A stretch of DNA of 64,000 nt from Skermanella rosea (GCF_016806835.2 NZ_CP086112.1:266001-330000), one strand, 5' to 3'. Positions 25,197 through 34,738 are shown, counted from the first letter of the stretch. Notes: generated from the sequence alone by a model not told the origin. Numbers and translations: made by a program.

Positions 25197-26138
25197 ATGA
25201 ACATCGACCACGTCAATTTGAGCCGCATCGACCTGAACCTGCTCGTTGCTCTCGACGCGCTGCTCACCGAGTGCAGTGTCACGCGTGCCGCCGCCAGGGT
25301 TGGCCTTGGCCAGTCGGCCATGAGCCACAACCTCGGCCGCCTGCGCACGCTGTTTGGCGACGAACTCCTGACCCGAAGCTCGGAGGGCATGCGCCCAACA
25401 CCCCGGGCACTCGCCCTGGTCGACCCTGTGAGGATCGCCTTGGCCCAGATTACCACTCTGGTGTCACAGGACAGGGTGTTCGACGCCCGGACTGCCGATC
25501 GGCTGTTCCGGATCGGCCTGCCGGACAGCGTCGAGGTGCTGCTGGGTCCGGCGCTGCTCGCCCATTTCTGCGAGGCAGCCCCGGGCATCCGGCTGCGCCT
25601 GTACACCATCGACCGGCTCCTCGATGAACTCGATGCCGGACGTCTGGATCTCGCCGTTGGGATTGGGGATCTCACCGACGGCGCGATGCACCACAAGCGG
25701 CGCCTGCTCTCCACTGACACCTACCTGTGCATGTTCAATGCTGGCAGGGTAGGCATTTCGCCGCCGATCTCGCTTGAGGATTACGTGCGGCTGCCGCACG
25801 TGTTGACAAGCCTGCGCAAGGGCGAACGCGGTGTGGTGGATACGGCCCTTGCCGAACTTGGTCTCACCCGCACGGTCGCCCTCACGACGCCGCGTTTCGT
25901 GGCGGTGCCGTTTCTCGTGGCGGGATCTCCCGTCGTCACGACCATGCATGCCAAGTTGGCGCGCTACTTCGCCGCCGCCCTCGGGCTCAGCCTCAGCCCG
26001 GCGCCGGTTGATCTCCCGGAGATTTCTTTCTCACTCCTCTGGCATGCATCATTCGATCAAGATCCGGCGCATATGTGGCTGCGGCGGACCGTATTGCACG
26101 TGGCGGCGGAAGTGGAGCGGGAACACGGATCTGCCTGA
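25197..26138 (+). CDS. LysR-family transcriptional regulator
   Basis: 313 aa. The N-terminal winged helix-turn-helix is NLLVALDALLTECSVTRAAARVGLGQSAMSHNLGRLRTLFGDELLTRSSEGMRPTPRA, followed by a type-2 periplasmic-binding-like effector domain (residues about 90-300). The sequence is close to the NodD/SyrM-like branch of LysR by its DLNLL start and GLGQSAMSHNL. The effector is unknown. The gene is divergent from a small secreted-protein gene. Confidence 0.9.
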   Translation: MNIDHVNLSRIDLNLLVALDALLTECSVTRAAARVGLGQSAMSHNLGRLRTLFGDELLTRSSEGMRPTPRALALVDPVRIALAQITTLVSQDRVFDARTADRLFRIGLPDSVEVLLGPALLAHFCEAAPGIRLRLYTIDRLLDELDAGRLDLAVGIGDLTDGAMHHKRRLLSTDTYLCMFNAGRVGISPPISLEDYVRLPHVLTSLRKGERGVVDTALAELGLTRTVALTTPRFVAVPFLVAGSPVVTTMHAKLARYFAAALGLSLSPAPVDLPEISFSLLWHASFDQDPAHMWLRRTVLHVAAEVEREHGSA

Positions 26139-26491
26139 TACCGAAAACTGGGCAGGAGGATTTTACTACAATCTTCAAACCGGCAGTACAGTGCAGTACG
26201 CAAACCAAGGCTTTTTCCATATCACCCTTCTGCGGCTTCAAGGGAATGGAGCTGCACCCCAGCTGTTAGGATCGAACTGTTTCAAGAAGCTTCACCATTA
26301 AACTCCCACTGGCCGATCGGCTCGCGGCCGCTCTATCCAGGAGAACACCGAAGTTCTTGACGTGTCGCTGATGTTCAATGATCCCATCAAATCAGAGAAA
26401 TGGGCTGCGGGGAACTAACTGCTAGGCTCTATGTTCCCAATGATCGTGCAGGATATCGAGGAATGCTCCAGAGCACTGTGGAACTAGATTG
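26139..26491. other. Gene-free stretch after the LysR gene
   Basis: Lower-GC sequence with no supported gene. A short open frame on the plus strand (LPDTENWAGGFYYNLQTG) has no recognisable family and no ribosome-binding site. It separates the LysR gene from the PhoD relic. Confidence 0.4.
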
Positions 26492-26890
26492 ATGACGCTC
26501 ATGGGGCCGGTGCTCTATTTTCGTGGTGCTGAGGCCGGCGCGTGGCGCCTTTCGGCTCTGCTGGTGGCGCACGTAGAGCCGCCGCCGTTGCTGACCAGGA
26601 CCTGCCGTGCAATGCCGCTGCGCCTTGCCGAGCGATGCGGCTGCAGCCTCTGGCGCTACGACTTCGCCTTACCGACATGCAGCTCGCCTTGCTGTCACGA
26701 GTACAGGGTGGGAGATCAGAGCTGGCACATTCATCTGCCGGCCACGGGTGCCCTTCGGATGGCCTACGTGGCATGCAATGGGACGGAGGTGAAGAACCTC
26801 TGGACCTGCGGGCGGGAGCGCAACGAGCGTTGGCTGCACCTGGCGGTGCAACGTGGCACGGCACTGGGGTGACAAGCCGCCTGACGATCG
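26492..26890 (+). pseudogene. PhoD-like phosphatase, internally deleted copy
   Basis: From MTLMGPVLYFRGAEAGAWRLS it matches the intact paralog at 43161-44588 (minus strand) through TCGRERNERWLHLA. It then jumps, with a frameshift, to ATWHGTGVTSRL, which corresponds to the paralog's last dozen residues. About 340 codons, including all metal-binding motifs, are missing. The copy is therefore a deletion derivative of the same gene family. Confidence 0.75.
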
Positions 26891-27169
26891 CAGACCATAT
26901 CCATCGGGTCGATCCGGAACGATCCTCGATACGCCCTGCGTCCTCGACAGCAAGGATGAAAACGTCGATCGCTAAGCCTGTTGCTGCCAGCGCTCAGGCC
27001 GGTACGCTATCGCAGACCCCGCGTGAGCGACATCGGGAAAGTTCTTGCCAGGCCGACCCATACAGCTGAAGTCAGCCGTTTCGTCGTAAGCGATGCGAGT
27101 GCACCCTTCTTTCCGGAACCGGGTCTGTGAGCGAGATTACGCGCGGGTTCACGGGGCACGGAGGGGGCG

Positions 27170-27395
27170 ATGGAGGATGGCGTCAGGCTTCATCCCAGGC
27201 TTGAAGCCATGGATGAAGACAGGCCGTATCGGCGGGTCGAGGTGATCACGGGACGGCGTCAACGGCGCGTGTGGACGGCGCAGGAGAAGGCGCGCATCGT
27301 GGCGGAGAGCGCAGTGCCGGGCGTCAACATCTCCGAGGTCGCGCGGCGGAACGGAGTGAACCGCGGCCTGCTCACGGTCTGGCGCCGGGAGGCAG
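27170..27395 (+). pseudogene. IS66 TnpA fragment
   Basis: VEVITGRRQRRVWTAQEKARIVAESAVPGVNISEVARRNGVNRGLLTVWRREAG is the helix-turn-helix of an IS66 TnpA, different from the copy at 7677. The reading breaks at about 27395, where an ISL3 transposase on the opposite strand begins. Confidence 0.7.
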
Positions 27396-28706
27396 GAATC
27401 TCCGCTCCGTTTCATCGATCTCATCAGCATCGGCGACAACCAACCATGCTGCCCGCCGGCCGCTTGGGGTTTTCCATGCCGGCATCGATCCAGCGGACTG
27501 AGGTGTGGCGGCTCGCAACCGGCGGAGCCAGTCCCGCACGGTGCTCGCTCCGCCGGCAAAGCCACGCTCGCGGAGTTCCCGCCAGAGCCGAACCCCATTG
27601 TGGCAGCCTTCGTCCCAGCGCCGACGCAGATAGTCGCCATGAACATCGACCGTGCTGTCTCCGGACGGCTGCTGCCAGCTCGGCAGCCGTCCGGCTTTCA
27701 ACCAGTCGTGTACCGTGCCTCGGTCCAGACCGAGAGTGCGGGCGATCCGGCTCCTGGACCAGCCTTTCGCATCCAGGGCGACCACCTCGTCGAAACGAGC
27801 CTGCCGTGCTGCCTGCTTGTCCAGGCTGTGCTGCTGACGCGTTGTCAGGGGTCTGGGTAAGACGATGGAAACCGGCGGACTTGCTGGTTCCACGGGTACT
27901 GGATCCGGTAGCGCCAGCGCTGTGGCAGCCTTTGTGGCAGCGCGGATATCCCGATGGTGACGGTTGAGAGCGTTGCCCACGGCGTCGCCCAGATTGCGCA
28001 GCAGGTGGAACCGGTCGGCAACCTGGATCGCCTGCGGAGCGCCGGTGTGAACGCCGTCGGCAAAGGCTCCGGCCCGGTCGCGAGCGACGATCTCGACGCC
28101 GGGATGCGCCTTCAACCAGGCGGCGACGGTCTCAGCCGTGCGGTCGGGCAGCAGGTCGATCGGCCGGTTGGCACGCTCGAGATCAATGATAATGGCGCCG
28201 TAGCGCCTGCCACGGCGCCAGGCCCAGTCATCGATGCCGATGACGCGCGCCGGCAGCGCCGGTTCGACCGGAACGGCCCGGATCAGACGCAGCAGGGTGT
28301 CGCCGCTAACCGGCATGGCGAGCCGGCTCGCCAGGCGGGAGCCCAGTTCGCCGCCCGCACCCAGCGCCAGGGAACGCTGGACGTCGGCGAGCCGGACGGT
28401 GCGCCGTTTGCGATCCGGCACCGCCGCCGACAGGCGCTCGGCGAAGATCCGGCGCGGGCAGTCCGATTGGAGGCAGCGGAAGCGGCGGATCTGGAGGGAC
28501 AGTGAGACGATGCGCCCCATCAGGGGAAGGTCGGCGACACGGCGGATGTAGCGGCCGTGAACCCGTCCCGACGGCATGGCGCACATCGAACAGCAGGCGG
28601 TCAGGTCAGCCGATCGGGCATGCACGGTGACGAGCCCGGAATTGACCTCGACACGGTCAACGACGATCCCGTCCGGCAACAGGGACAACAGGGGTTCGGT
28701 GATCAA
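27372..28706 (-). pseudogene. ISL3-family transposase, C-terminally truncated
   Basis: 444 readable residues: N-terminal zinc finger (CCSMCAMPSGRVHGRY...RFRCLQSDCPRRIFAERL), ISL3 DDE domain with VIGIDDWAWRRGRRYGAIIIDLE, EIVARDRAGAFADGV and RFHLLRNLGDAVGNAL, then the insertion helices and KGWSRSRIARTLGLDRGTVHDWL. The match ends at ETERRFL near 27393, about 90 residues before the end seen in the other ISL3 copy (52908-54065). The final Glu region is therefore lost. The last six residues come from IS66 sequence. Confidence 0.8.
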
Positions 28707-28873
28707 GAGCGATACACGTTGAGAGGGAGCTGATGCCCTTTATGTGAGCATCCCAGCAGCTCTCCGCATCAAGCTCCACCGAGTTTGCGGAAGGGCCCCT
28801 TTTACTTCGCCCAAGTTGCCGGAACTTCATTCGCCGTTGACAGCAGTAGCCCTTCGTCATCTCCGAACCGGTA

Positions 28874-30322
28874 TCATGCCGTGCTGCGAGGACGACCCTT
28901 TGCGACGGAATTCCCCTGTACGGCCGGCTGTGGGTTACCCTCTGCCGGGAGCGCGCGTTCGGGCGGCAGCTCGACCGTCACCTCGGTGCCGATAGCGGGC
29001 TCACTCGACATCCTGATCGTGCCGCCATGACTCTCCACCAGCTGGCGCACCAGCGGCAGTCCCAACCCGGTCCCCTGGGCCGGACGCGCCCGCTGGCTGT
29101 CGGACTGCTCGAACGGCAGGAAAACGCGCGCCAAGTCCCCAGCCGGGATGCCGATGCCGGTGTCGGTGACGATGACGACCGTGCGGCCGTCGGCGAGCGT
29201 CTCCACCGCCACCTCGATCCGACCGCCCGCGGGCGTGAACTTGACCGCGTTGGAAAGCAGGTTGTCCAGGACCTGGCGGAGCCGCAGCGGGTCGCCCAGT
29301 ACCATCACGCCGCCGGCGACCGACGTGAGATCGACCGTGACGCCGGCGGCGCTGGAGGCTTCCCGCAGCCCCCGGATCGCCTCGGCCGCCAACCTGTCCA
29401 GGGCGACCACTTCTTCCCGGAGCTCCAGCTTGCCGGCGTCGAGCTTGGCCAGGTCGAGGATGTCGTTGATCAGCGCCAGCAGGCGCTGGCCGGACAGGTG
29501 GATGTCGCCGACATACTCCGCCTGGCGGCCGGGCAGACGGCCGAAGATGCCGCTCGCCAGCGCTTCCGAGAAGCCGAGGATGGCGTTCAGCGGCGTGCGC
29601 AGCTCGTGGCTGACATTGGCCAGGAAGTTGGACTTGGCCGTGTCGGACCGCACGGCCGCGTCGCGTGCGATGACGAGGGTCTCGCTCAGGTCCCGGAGCT
29701 GCCGGTTGGTTGCCTGGAGCTCCTTCTCGGAGCGCATGTGGCTGCGCATCAGCCATGCCAGCGCCCCCACCAGAACGATGAAGCCGGCGCCGTAGCCCAG
29801 CAGCTTCATCTGGAAGACGCTGACCTGGTGCTGTAGCCGCCCGACCAGCGTGTTCTGCTGCTCTCCCATGGCAAGCTGCATGCGCCAGTGGATGGCCACC
29901 GCCTCCTCGGCCCTGCGGTCTGCCATTGCCCGGAAAGCGGCCGGATCGGACCGGAGCAGCGGCAGGTCACGGTCGATCCGGTCGAGAACCCGCCGGATTT
30001 CCGCCGCACCGGCCTCGCGCCCGGCAGCCCAGGTGTGCCACCCGGCGCTGTCCGGCTCCGGGAAGGCGTTGAGCCGGGTGAACACGTTGTCGAGGCGGAG
30101 CTCCACCTCCTCAATGACTTCCGGCTGACTGCCCGGCTCAAGGTCACGGACAGCCACCTGGAAGCGCAGCAGATCGGCGGAGAGTTCGCCATCGTACCGG
30201 TCCCCCGCACCACTGGAAACCTCGACCGAGCGCTGGATCCCGATCAGGTCGGGGATCAGCATCGGCATGCTGCACAGCACCAGCACGAAGGACACCGTCC
30301 AGACGATCTTGCCCAGACCCAT
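28874..30322 (-). CDS. Membrane sensor histidine kinase
   Basis: 482 aa from MGLGKIVWTVSF (GGGAAG 6 nt upstream; ATGs at 30361 and 30370 are alternatives). Transmembrane helices at about 5-27 and 180-200 flank a helical periplasmic sensor domain. HisKA follows with His239 (ANVSHELRTPLNAILGFSEAL), then HATPase_c with N box LSNAVKFTPAGG, G1 VTDTGIGIPAGDL and G2 GTGLGLPLV. There is no HAMP domain and no receiver. It is 177 bp downstream of, and codirectional with, a LuxR regulator that lacks a phosphoacceptor Asp. Confidence 0.9.
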   Translation of the reverse strand: MGLGKIVWTVSFVLVLCSMPMLIPDLIGIQRSVEVSSGAGDRYDGELSADLLRFQVAVRDLEPGSQPEVIEEVELRLDNVFTRLNAFPEPDSAGWHTWAAGREAGAAEIRRVLDRIDRDLPLLRSDPAAFRAMADRRAEEAVAIHWRMQLAMGEQQNTLVGRLQHQVSVFQMKLLGYGAGFIVLVGALAWLMRSHMRSEKELQATNRQLRDLSETLVIARDAAVRSDTAKSNFLANVSHELRTPLNAILGFSEALASGIFGRLPGRQAEYVGDIHLSGQRLLALINDILDLAKLDAGKLELREEVVALDRLAAEAIRGLREASSAAGVTVDLTSVAGGVMVLGDPLRLRQVLDNLLSNAVKFTPAGGRIEVAVETLADGRTVVIVTDTGIGIPAGDLARVFLPFEQSDSQRARPAQGTGLGLPLVRQLVESHGGTIRMSSEPAIGTEVTVELPPERALPAEGNPQPAVQGNSVAKGRPRSTA

Positions 30323-30499
30323 GAGAGACTTCCCATGCCTGCGGATCAGCACAGGATGCATCAGGCCCATCAGAAATGTGCGAAACCTGAGGGATTATGC
30401 TTTACGGTCAGTTAAGACTGTGTGAAGCCGGGCTCGTGCTCCCTCGGAAGGCCATGCAGCGGGTCGTAAGCCGCGGGCACGGGGATGTCCCGCTGCGTG

Positions 30500-31171
30500 T
30501 CAGGCGGAGACCAGCTGAAGGCCGCGGGTCGGTGTGCCCGAGCTTTCCGAGAAGCCGTTGTTCATGGCCCAGATTGCCGCCTGGGTGCGGTTGTTGACGT
30601 CGATCTTGCGCAGCAGGGTCTTCAGGTGGACCTTGACGGTCGCCTCGGTGATGCCTAGCCGGATCGCGATCAGCTTGTTGCTGGCCCCCGTGACCAGCAG
30701 CTGCAGGATCTCCTGCTCGCGGGGCGACAGGCCGCGGACCGAGTTCAGGGGCGACGGTGCGCTGCTGATGTCGAGCAGCATCGCCGCGAGGTTGGTCGGG
30801 AACACCCTCTCGCCCAACATGACCAACTGGAGCGACTGGATCAGCGCTTCCGGCGAGACGTCCTTGCTCAGAAAACCGTCCGCACCGGCCCCCATGGCGG
30901 CGCGCAGCACATCGACCGACAGGTCGCCGGCCAGCACGACGATCCGGGCTGCGGGATAGGCATCCCGGAGTTGCTGCAGGTCGGTCTCGATCGTCACCGA
31001 CTGTCCCGTGATCACCAGCTCCGGGGTTCCGGCAGCCTCTCCGGCAGACAAGGCCAACTCGACCGTGCTGAACTCGGCACCCGTCTCGAAGCAGGTGCCG
31101 GAAAGCAGATGCTTCAGGCCCTGGCGGAACAGCCGGTTGGGTTCGATCAGGATGGTGCGGGAAGACGTCAT
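30500..31171 (-). CDS. NarL/LuxR-family regulator with degenerate receiver (paralog 2)
   Basis: 223 aa, MTSSRTILIEPNRLFRQGLKHLL start shared with the gene at 23277. The helix-turn-helix (GLSPREQEILQLLVTGASNKLIAIRLGITEATVKVHLKTLLRKIDVNNRTQ) is intact. In the receiver the Asp-bearing strand reads PELVITGQSV, with no Asp, and the acidic pair is IEPN; the Lys of GADGFLSKDVSPE is kept. It is followed by a histidine kinase gene on the same strand, which looks like a two-component pair yet cannot work by normal phosphotransfer. Confidence 0.88.
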   Translation of the reverse strand: MTSSRTILIEPNRLFRQGLKHLLSGTCFETGAEFSTVELALSAGEAAGTPELVITGQSVTIETDLQQLRDAYPAARIVVLAGDLSVDVLRAAMGAGADGFLSKDVSPEALIQSLQLVMLGERVFPTNLAAMLLDISSAPSPLNSVRGLSPREQEILQLLVTGASNKLIAIRLGITEATVKVHLKTLLRKIDVNNRTQAAIWAMNNGFSESSGTPTRGLQLVSA

Positions 31172-31230
31172 GGCGGCTCTCCAGATGCGTTGGTGATCGA
31201 ACGGCTGCTGGCTCCGAGGCGGTAGGGTAC

Positions 31231-31302
31231 GGCGCGTTCGATGCTGCGTTGGAGAGACACTGCCCGAAAAATGTCACGCAATAAAGAGAAAGTTAATACT
31301 TT
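31231..31302 (-). promoter_or_regulatory. Conserved upstream block of LuxR paralog 2
   Basis: The 25-nt block (31231-31255) and TTAATACTTT (31293-31302) are the minus-strand counterparts of the blocks upstream of 23277, at the same 37-nt spacing. The leader nearest the start codon (CAACGCAT...GGAGA...GCCGCCATG) is also conserved. Confidence 0.6.
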
Positions 31303-32213
31303 GTCGCGGATAAATGGTTCTATGCGGACTGCTGGATCTGCCAGGATCGCTTCAGCCTTTCAGCCTGATCGACCACTCTTATTGCGCAGGGGTGGTCGAC
31401 GAAGAGCATAGGTCGCTGTCTTCCACGCCTGGCTTCCCAACGGTCGATAACCCTTCGTTAACCCTGATCCGCTAGAAAAGCCAAGCCGGCCAGTTCCCTC
31501 CTGTTATGGTCGGTAAAGTGAAGTAGACCTCTTCTGTGGTTCTTACAATTAGCTCGCTTGGGCGACGGGACGAAGGTAGCACGTCCCGTCGTTCAGTGTG
31601 CCTAGCCGGCGTCCTCCCAATTCGTGTAGGGATGATGCCACTCACTGCCGGTAGCCGCCGCGTGAGTCAGTCGAGCCGGGCCATCGAGCACGGCGACACA
31701 GGCCGCCACGGTTGTACGTCAATCCTGTTCGCGGGGACCCGCCTGCACAAGCGAGGCGCGGAAGGTGGGCGGAACAGGATTGATGCCCACATCCGGAAGA
31801 CATCCTGCTTGGCCTCCCTTGGTTCCAGAATGGAACCGGGGAGATGCCCATCGGCGAGATCCTTAGATCTCCACTCTCATCACAGTTGACGGCATCATTT
31901 TGCGCTCTTCACGGCCATCTGACACGCCTCTCCCGTCGCTGTCATGTCTGCAGAAAAGTAGCTGATGCATCGCACGACAACCCCCTGCAGGGCAGGATCT
32001 GTGAACCGCACCGAATTTGCCGGAGGCCATTCGGATTGAGTCAGGTCGCCATAGCGGCGTCCTCGGCCTGAGCATGACAGCCGACAGGGAGATGCCTGGG
32101 TGCTTGGCACTGCCCGGGCAACCCCACGCGGTCAGCAACCCGTGCGTATGAGTTATGATCTGGGCGCGGCGGGACCGGAAACTGGCACAGCCCGGACTGA
32201 CGCCGATGCCCGG
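31303..32213. other. Gene-free stretch
   Basis: About 0.9 kb with no gene I can support on either strand. Short open frames (for example 31536-31889) lack family features and good ribosome-binding sites. It contains the inverted repeat at 31719-31783. It lies between the regulator/kinase block and the plasmid-type operon. Confidence 0.45.
31719..31783. repeat. Long stem-loop, 12-bp perfect arms
   Basis: TCAATCCTGTTC (31719-31730) and GAACAGGATTGA (31772-31783) pair perfectly around a 41-nt GC-rich loop that itself contains small inverted pieces (GCGGGGACCCGC). There is no U tract, so it is not a simple terminator. It could be a structured RNA, a recombination site or the end pair of a degraded mini-element. 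Confidence 0.5.
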
Positions 32214-32906
32214 TCACGCCTCCGGAGGCCCGAACAGCCCGACCCCGGCGATGCGCCGGGCGACGACCGGCACCCAGCGGTTCAGGTCGTGCCGGTTCGC
32301 GGGGCTGAGGCTGGGGTCGCGCCGCAGCGCCGCCCGAAACCAGGTCTGCCGCACACCCGGTCCTGCCCGCTCCAGCGCCGCGATGCACTCCGGCAGCGAC
32401 CCTGGTCCGGCCCGGGCGCGCAGCCTGGCCTCCAGCGTCGTCAGCAGGTCGTAACGTCGGCGCCGCCGCTCGATCGCGTCGCCGAGAGGGCCGCGGAAAT
32501 CGCCGACGGTCGGCATCCGCCGCCATGCCCAGCGCTCCCAGATCGTCCGGTACGCCCGCATCCACAGGTCGCGCGGCCACGCCGCCATGACCTCGGCGTC
32601 CAGTTCCAGCGCGCGCCGGTCCAGCAGATCGAGCCGGTGGCGGTCGGCCAGGGTCACCAGGGCATCCACGATCTCGGCCGGGCGGCCCGGCTCCAGGTCC
32701 CGGCGCGCCTCCGCCACGGCCACCCCGAGTGCTTCCCGGAACGTCTCCGGGATCTCCACGGCGTCGAGCCAGAACGGTTCCCGCGCGGTCCGCGCGGCAA
32801 ACGCGTCCACGTCCTCCGCTGGTGCTGTACCGGCATCGCCGGCCGGCGCCGTGCCGGGGGCAAGGGGGATCACATCGCCCACGGCGTCAGCCCTCCATCC
32901 AACCAT
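32214..32906 (-). CDS. Hypothetical plasmid protein
   Basis: 230 aa, no recognised domain. It is Arg/Ala-rich and largely helical (ERWAWRRMPTVGDFRGPLGDAIERRRRRYDLLTTLEARLRARAG). It overlaps the upstream winged-helix gene by 20 bp and is the last gene of the minus-strand series running from 37 kb. Confidence 0.6.
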   Translation of the reverse strand: MVGWRADAVGDVIPLAPGTAPAGDAGTAPAEDVDAFAARTAREPFWLDAVEIPETFREALGVAVAEARRDLEPGRPAEIVDALVTLADRHRLDLLDRRALELDAEVMAAWPRDLWMRAYRTIWERWAWRRMPTVGDFRGPLGDAIERRRRRYDLLTTLEARLRARAGPGSLPECIAALERAGPGVRQTWFRAALRRDPSLSPANRHDLNRWVPVVARRIAGVGLFGPPEA

Positions 32907-33924
32907 CCACGGCTTCGCCCCGGCGCGCCATCATGCTGGCCAGCACCTCGCGGCCGAGCGCCGCGTTGCGTTCCCGCTGCTCCGCGTAGTAGCCGCGCGG
33001 CGCCGGCCGCGGCGGCGGGGCCTGGGTTTCGCGGGGCGGCACGGCCGAGGCGACCGGACGGCGGCCCGGCGCGCGCTCGGCCAGCGCCCAGCGGCGCCAC
33101 GCCGCCGAGGGATCGGCATAGCGCAGACCCCGCGCCCGTGATCCGCAGACGAACACCTCGGTCATGTACCGGGCGTCCAGGTCGGGCCGGTGCCCGGCGA
33201 GCCAGGCGAGATCGCCGGCGTCCGGCTGCCAGTCGGCCGGCACCGGACAGTTCCGGTCGTCGCCGCCGTTCGGCACCGCGACGCTGCCCGGTGTCTGCTC
33301 CCGGCAGTGACAGCTCACGCACCGCAAGTTGGCGTCGCTGGAGGAATCGTTGTTCAGGAGAGTCTGTTCCCGGTGTGCGCCGTCCGTCACACCGGCTGGT
33401 GCCGGAACGATCACAGCCTCCGGTGCGGGCGTGACCGGCCCGGTCACGTCAGGCGCCGCGGGTTTCGCCGGCGGGGGCCCGGCCGGTGGCGGATAGTCCC
33501 CCACGGCCGCGTCCTGGCCGCCATCGCGCGCCGCGCCCCGCGCGCCGCCGGTGGAGGGACCGGGCCTGGGCTTGCCGGAGGTATCGGCGGCACCGTCCTC
33601 CGAGCCGGCGAGGTCGGGCAGGTGGTAGCGGCAGGCCAGGTTCCAGCCGTCGCGGTCGGCCCGGTACTCCTTCTCGACCAGCCCGCCGGGCTCGCACAGC
33701 CGGGCGAGCACGCGGCACACCCACTCGCGCGAGCGCCGGAGCAGGCCGGCCAGCGTGCGCTGGCGCACGACGCACACGCCGTCGGGGCCGGCATGCACGG
33801 CGAGAACTGTCAGCACCGCCAGTTCGTCGACGCCGACGCCGGGGTCCTCGAGCCAGCGTGCGGGCACACGGGCGAAACGTCCGGCAGCGGCCGGGGCGGA
33901 GATGTCGGCGTGGTCGGTCGGCAT
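32887..33924 (-). CDS. Winged-helix DNA-binding protein, possible replication or regulatory protein
   Basis: 345 aa from MPTDHADISAPAA (GGAGG 8 nt upstream of 33924). Residues about 20-100 form a winged helix (VDELAVLTVLAVHAGPDGVCVVRQRTLAGLLRRSREWVCRVLARLCEPGGLVEKEYRADRDGW), as in plasmid helix-turn-helix/Rep-like proteins. A proline-rich, disordered middle follows, then a C-terminal conserved segment (PDLDARYMTEVFVCGSRARGLRYADPSAAWRRWALAERA). The conserved pattern is consistent with DNA binding by a plasmid replication or partition factor; I cannot decide which. Confidence 0.6.
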   Translation of the reverse strand: MPTDHADISAPAAAGRFARVPARWLEDPGVGVDELAVLTVLAVHAGPDGVCVVRQRTLAGLLRRSREWVCRVLARLCEPGGLVEKEYRADRDGWNLACRYHLPDLAGSEDGAADTSGKPRPGPSTGGARGAARDGGQDAAVGDYPPPAGPPPAKPAAPDVTGPVTPAPEAVIVPAPAGVTDGAHREQTLLNNDSSSDANLRCVSCHCREQTPGSVAVPNGGDDRNCPVPADWQPDAGDLAWLAGHRPDLDARYMTEVFVCGSRARGLRYADPSAAWRRWALAERAPGRRPVASAVPPRETQAPPPRPAPRGYYAEQRERNAALGREVLASMMARRGEAVDGWMEG

Positions 33925-33986
33925 GGTGACCTCCATGCGGTTTGGGGACTGCCGCGCGGGACCCGGGCGGGCGCGCGGCCGGGGAC

Positions 33987-34232
33987 TCATCGCCGGGCGC
34001 TGGACGCCGGCCGGGCGGCGAAGTAGCGGCAGGCCGGCGAGCCGGGATCGATCGGGCTGCCCTTGCGGCCGGTCAGCGCCCTGTACTTTGCGCAGACGAA
34101 GCGGGGTCCGTCGGGAGACTGGTGGACGCAGCCGGAACAGCGGGCGCCCTGCGGGCCGGTGCCGGGGAACGTCGCGTAGCAGCCCATCCTGGCCTTGCCG
34201 CCGACGTTCAGCAGGGGATACGTGTTCTCCAT
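33987..34232 (-). CDS. Small cysteine-rich protein
   Basis: 81 aa, MENTYPLLNVGGKARMGCYATFPG..., with CSGCVHQSPDGPRFVCAKYRAL and a later PACRYF. The cysteines (C-x-x-C, then single Cys spaced by about 13 and 22 residues) suggest a zinc-binding fold. It lies 6 bp after the stop of 34238-34738, so it is cotranscribed with it. Function unknown. Confidence 0.6.
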   Translation of the reverse strand: MENTYPLLNVGGKARMGCYATFPGTGPQGARCSGCVHQSPDGPRFVCAKYRALTGRKGSPIDPGSPACRYFAARPASSARR

Positions 34233-34237
34233 CGTTG

Positions 34238-34738
34238 TCACTCCGCGGCGGCGTGAACGGCGGCGACATGCCGCCGGAAAGCGCGCAGGCAGTCCCTGAC
34301 CCGGTTCTTCCACGCCGGATCGCCGTCCAGGATGTCGATGCCGAGCCGGTCCAGCATGGTGGTGTAGGGATGCCAGTCCGGTCCCCCGATCCCGGGCTGG
34401 GCAAACGGCGCGTGCGCCACGACCAGCGCCGCCGCCTGGATCTCCTCGCCGGTCGCCATCTCCAGCTCGACATCGTTGGCCAGCGCGCACGCCTCCTCGA
34501 TGGACAGGGGGAAGGTGCCGGCCGCTCCCGGCGAGCGGGGGTGATAGTCCCGGCCGAAGTGGTTCGCGGCCGCGGTCACGAACCGGCTGAAGGAGAACCC
34601 GAGGATGGTGGTGGAGCGGACCCGGAGCAGGAGACAGTGCCGGCCCGCGACCGGGCAGGTCAGCAGCCAGCCGACCAGCCCGGCGCGCACGCCGTCGGCC
34701 AGGAGGCGGCGCTGCGTGCAAGTCAGGCGATATGCCAT
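34238..34738 (-). CDS. Hypothetical plasmid protein
   Basis: 166 aa from MAYRLTCTQRRLLADGVRAGLVGWLLTCP. No recognised domain; the sequence contains a possible membrane-proximal hydrophobic stretch and the acidic segment IEEACALANDVELEMATGEEIQ. It starts within the upstream zinc-ribbon gene (16-bp overlap), which indicates translational coupling. Confidence 0.6.
   Translation of the reverse strand: MAYRLTCTQRRLLADGVRAGLVGWLLTCPVAGRHCLLLRVRSTTILGFSFSRFVTAAANHFGRDYHPRSPGAAGTFPLSIEEACALANDVELEMATGEEIQAAALVVAHAPFAQPGIGGPDWHPYTTMLDRLGIDILDGDPAWKNRVRDCLRAFRRHVAAVHAAAE

Noticed and set aside
31536-31889. Plus-strand 117-codon frame in the gene-free stretch
   Set aside because: Composition and lack of start signals suggest chance; it contains the stem-loop.
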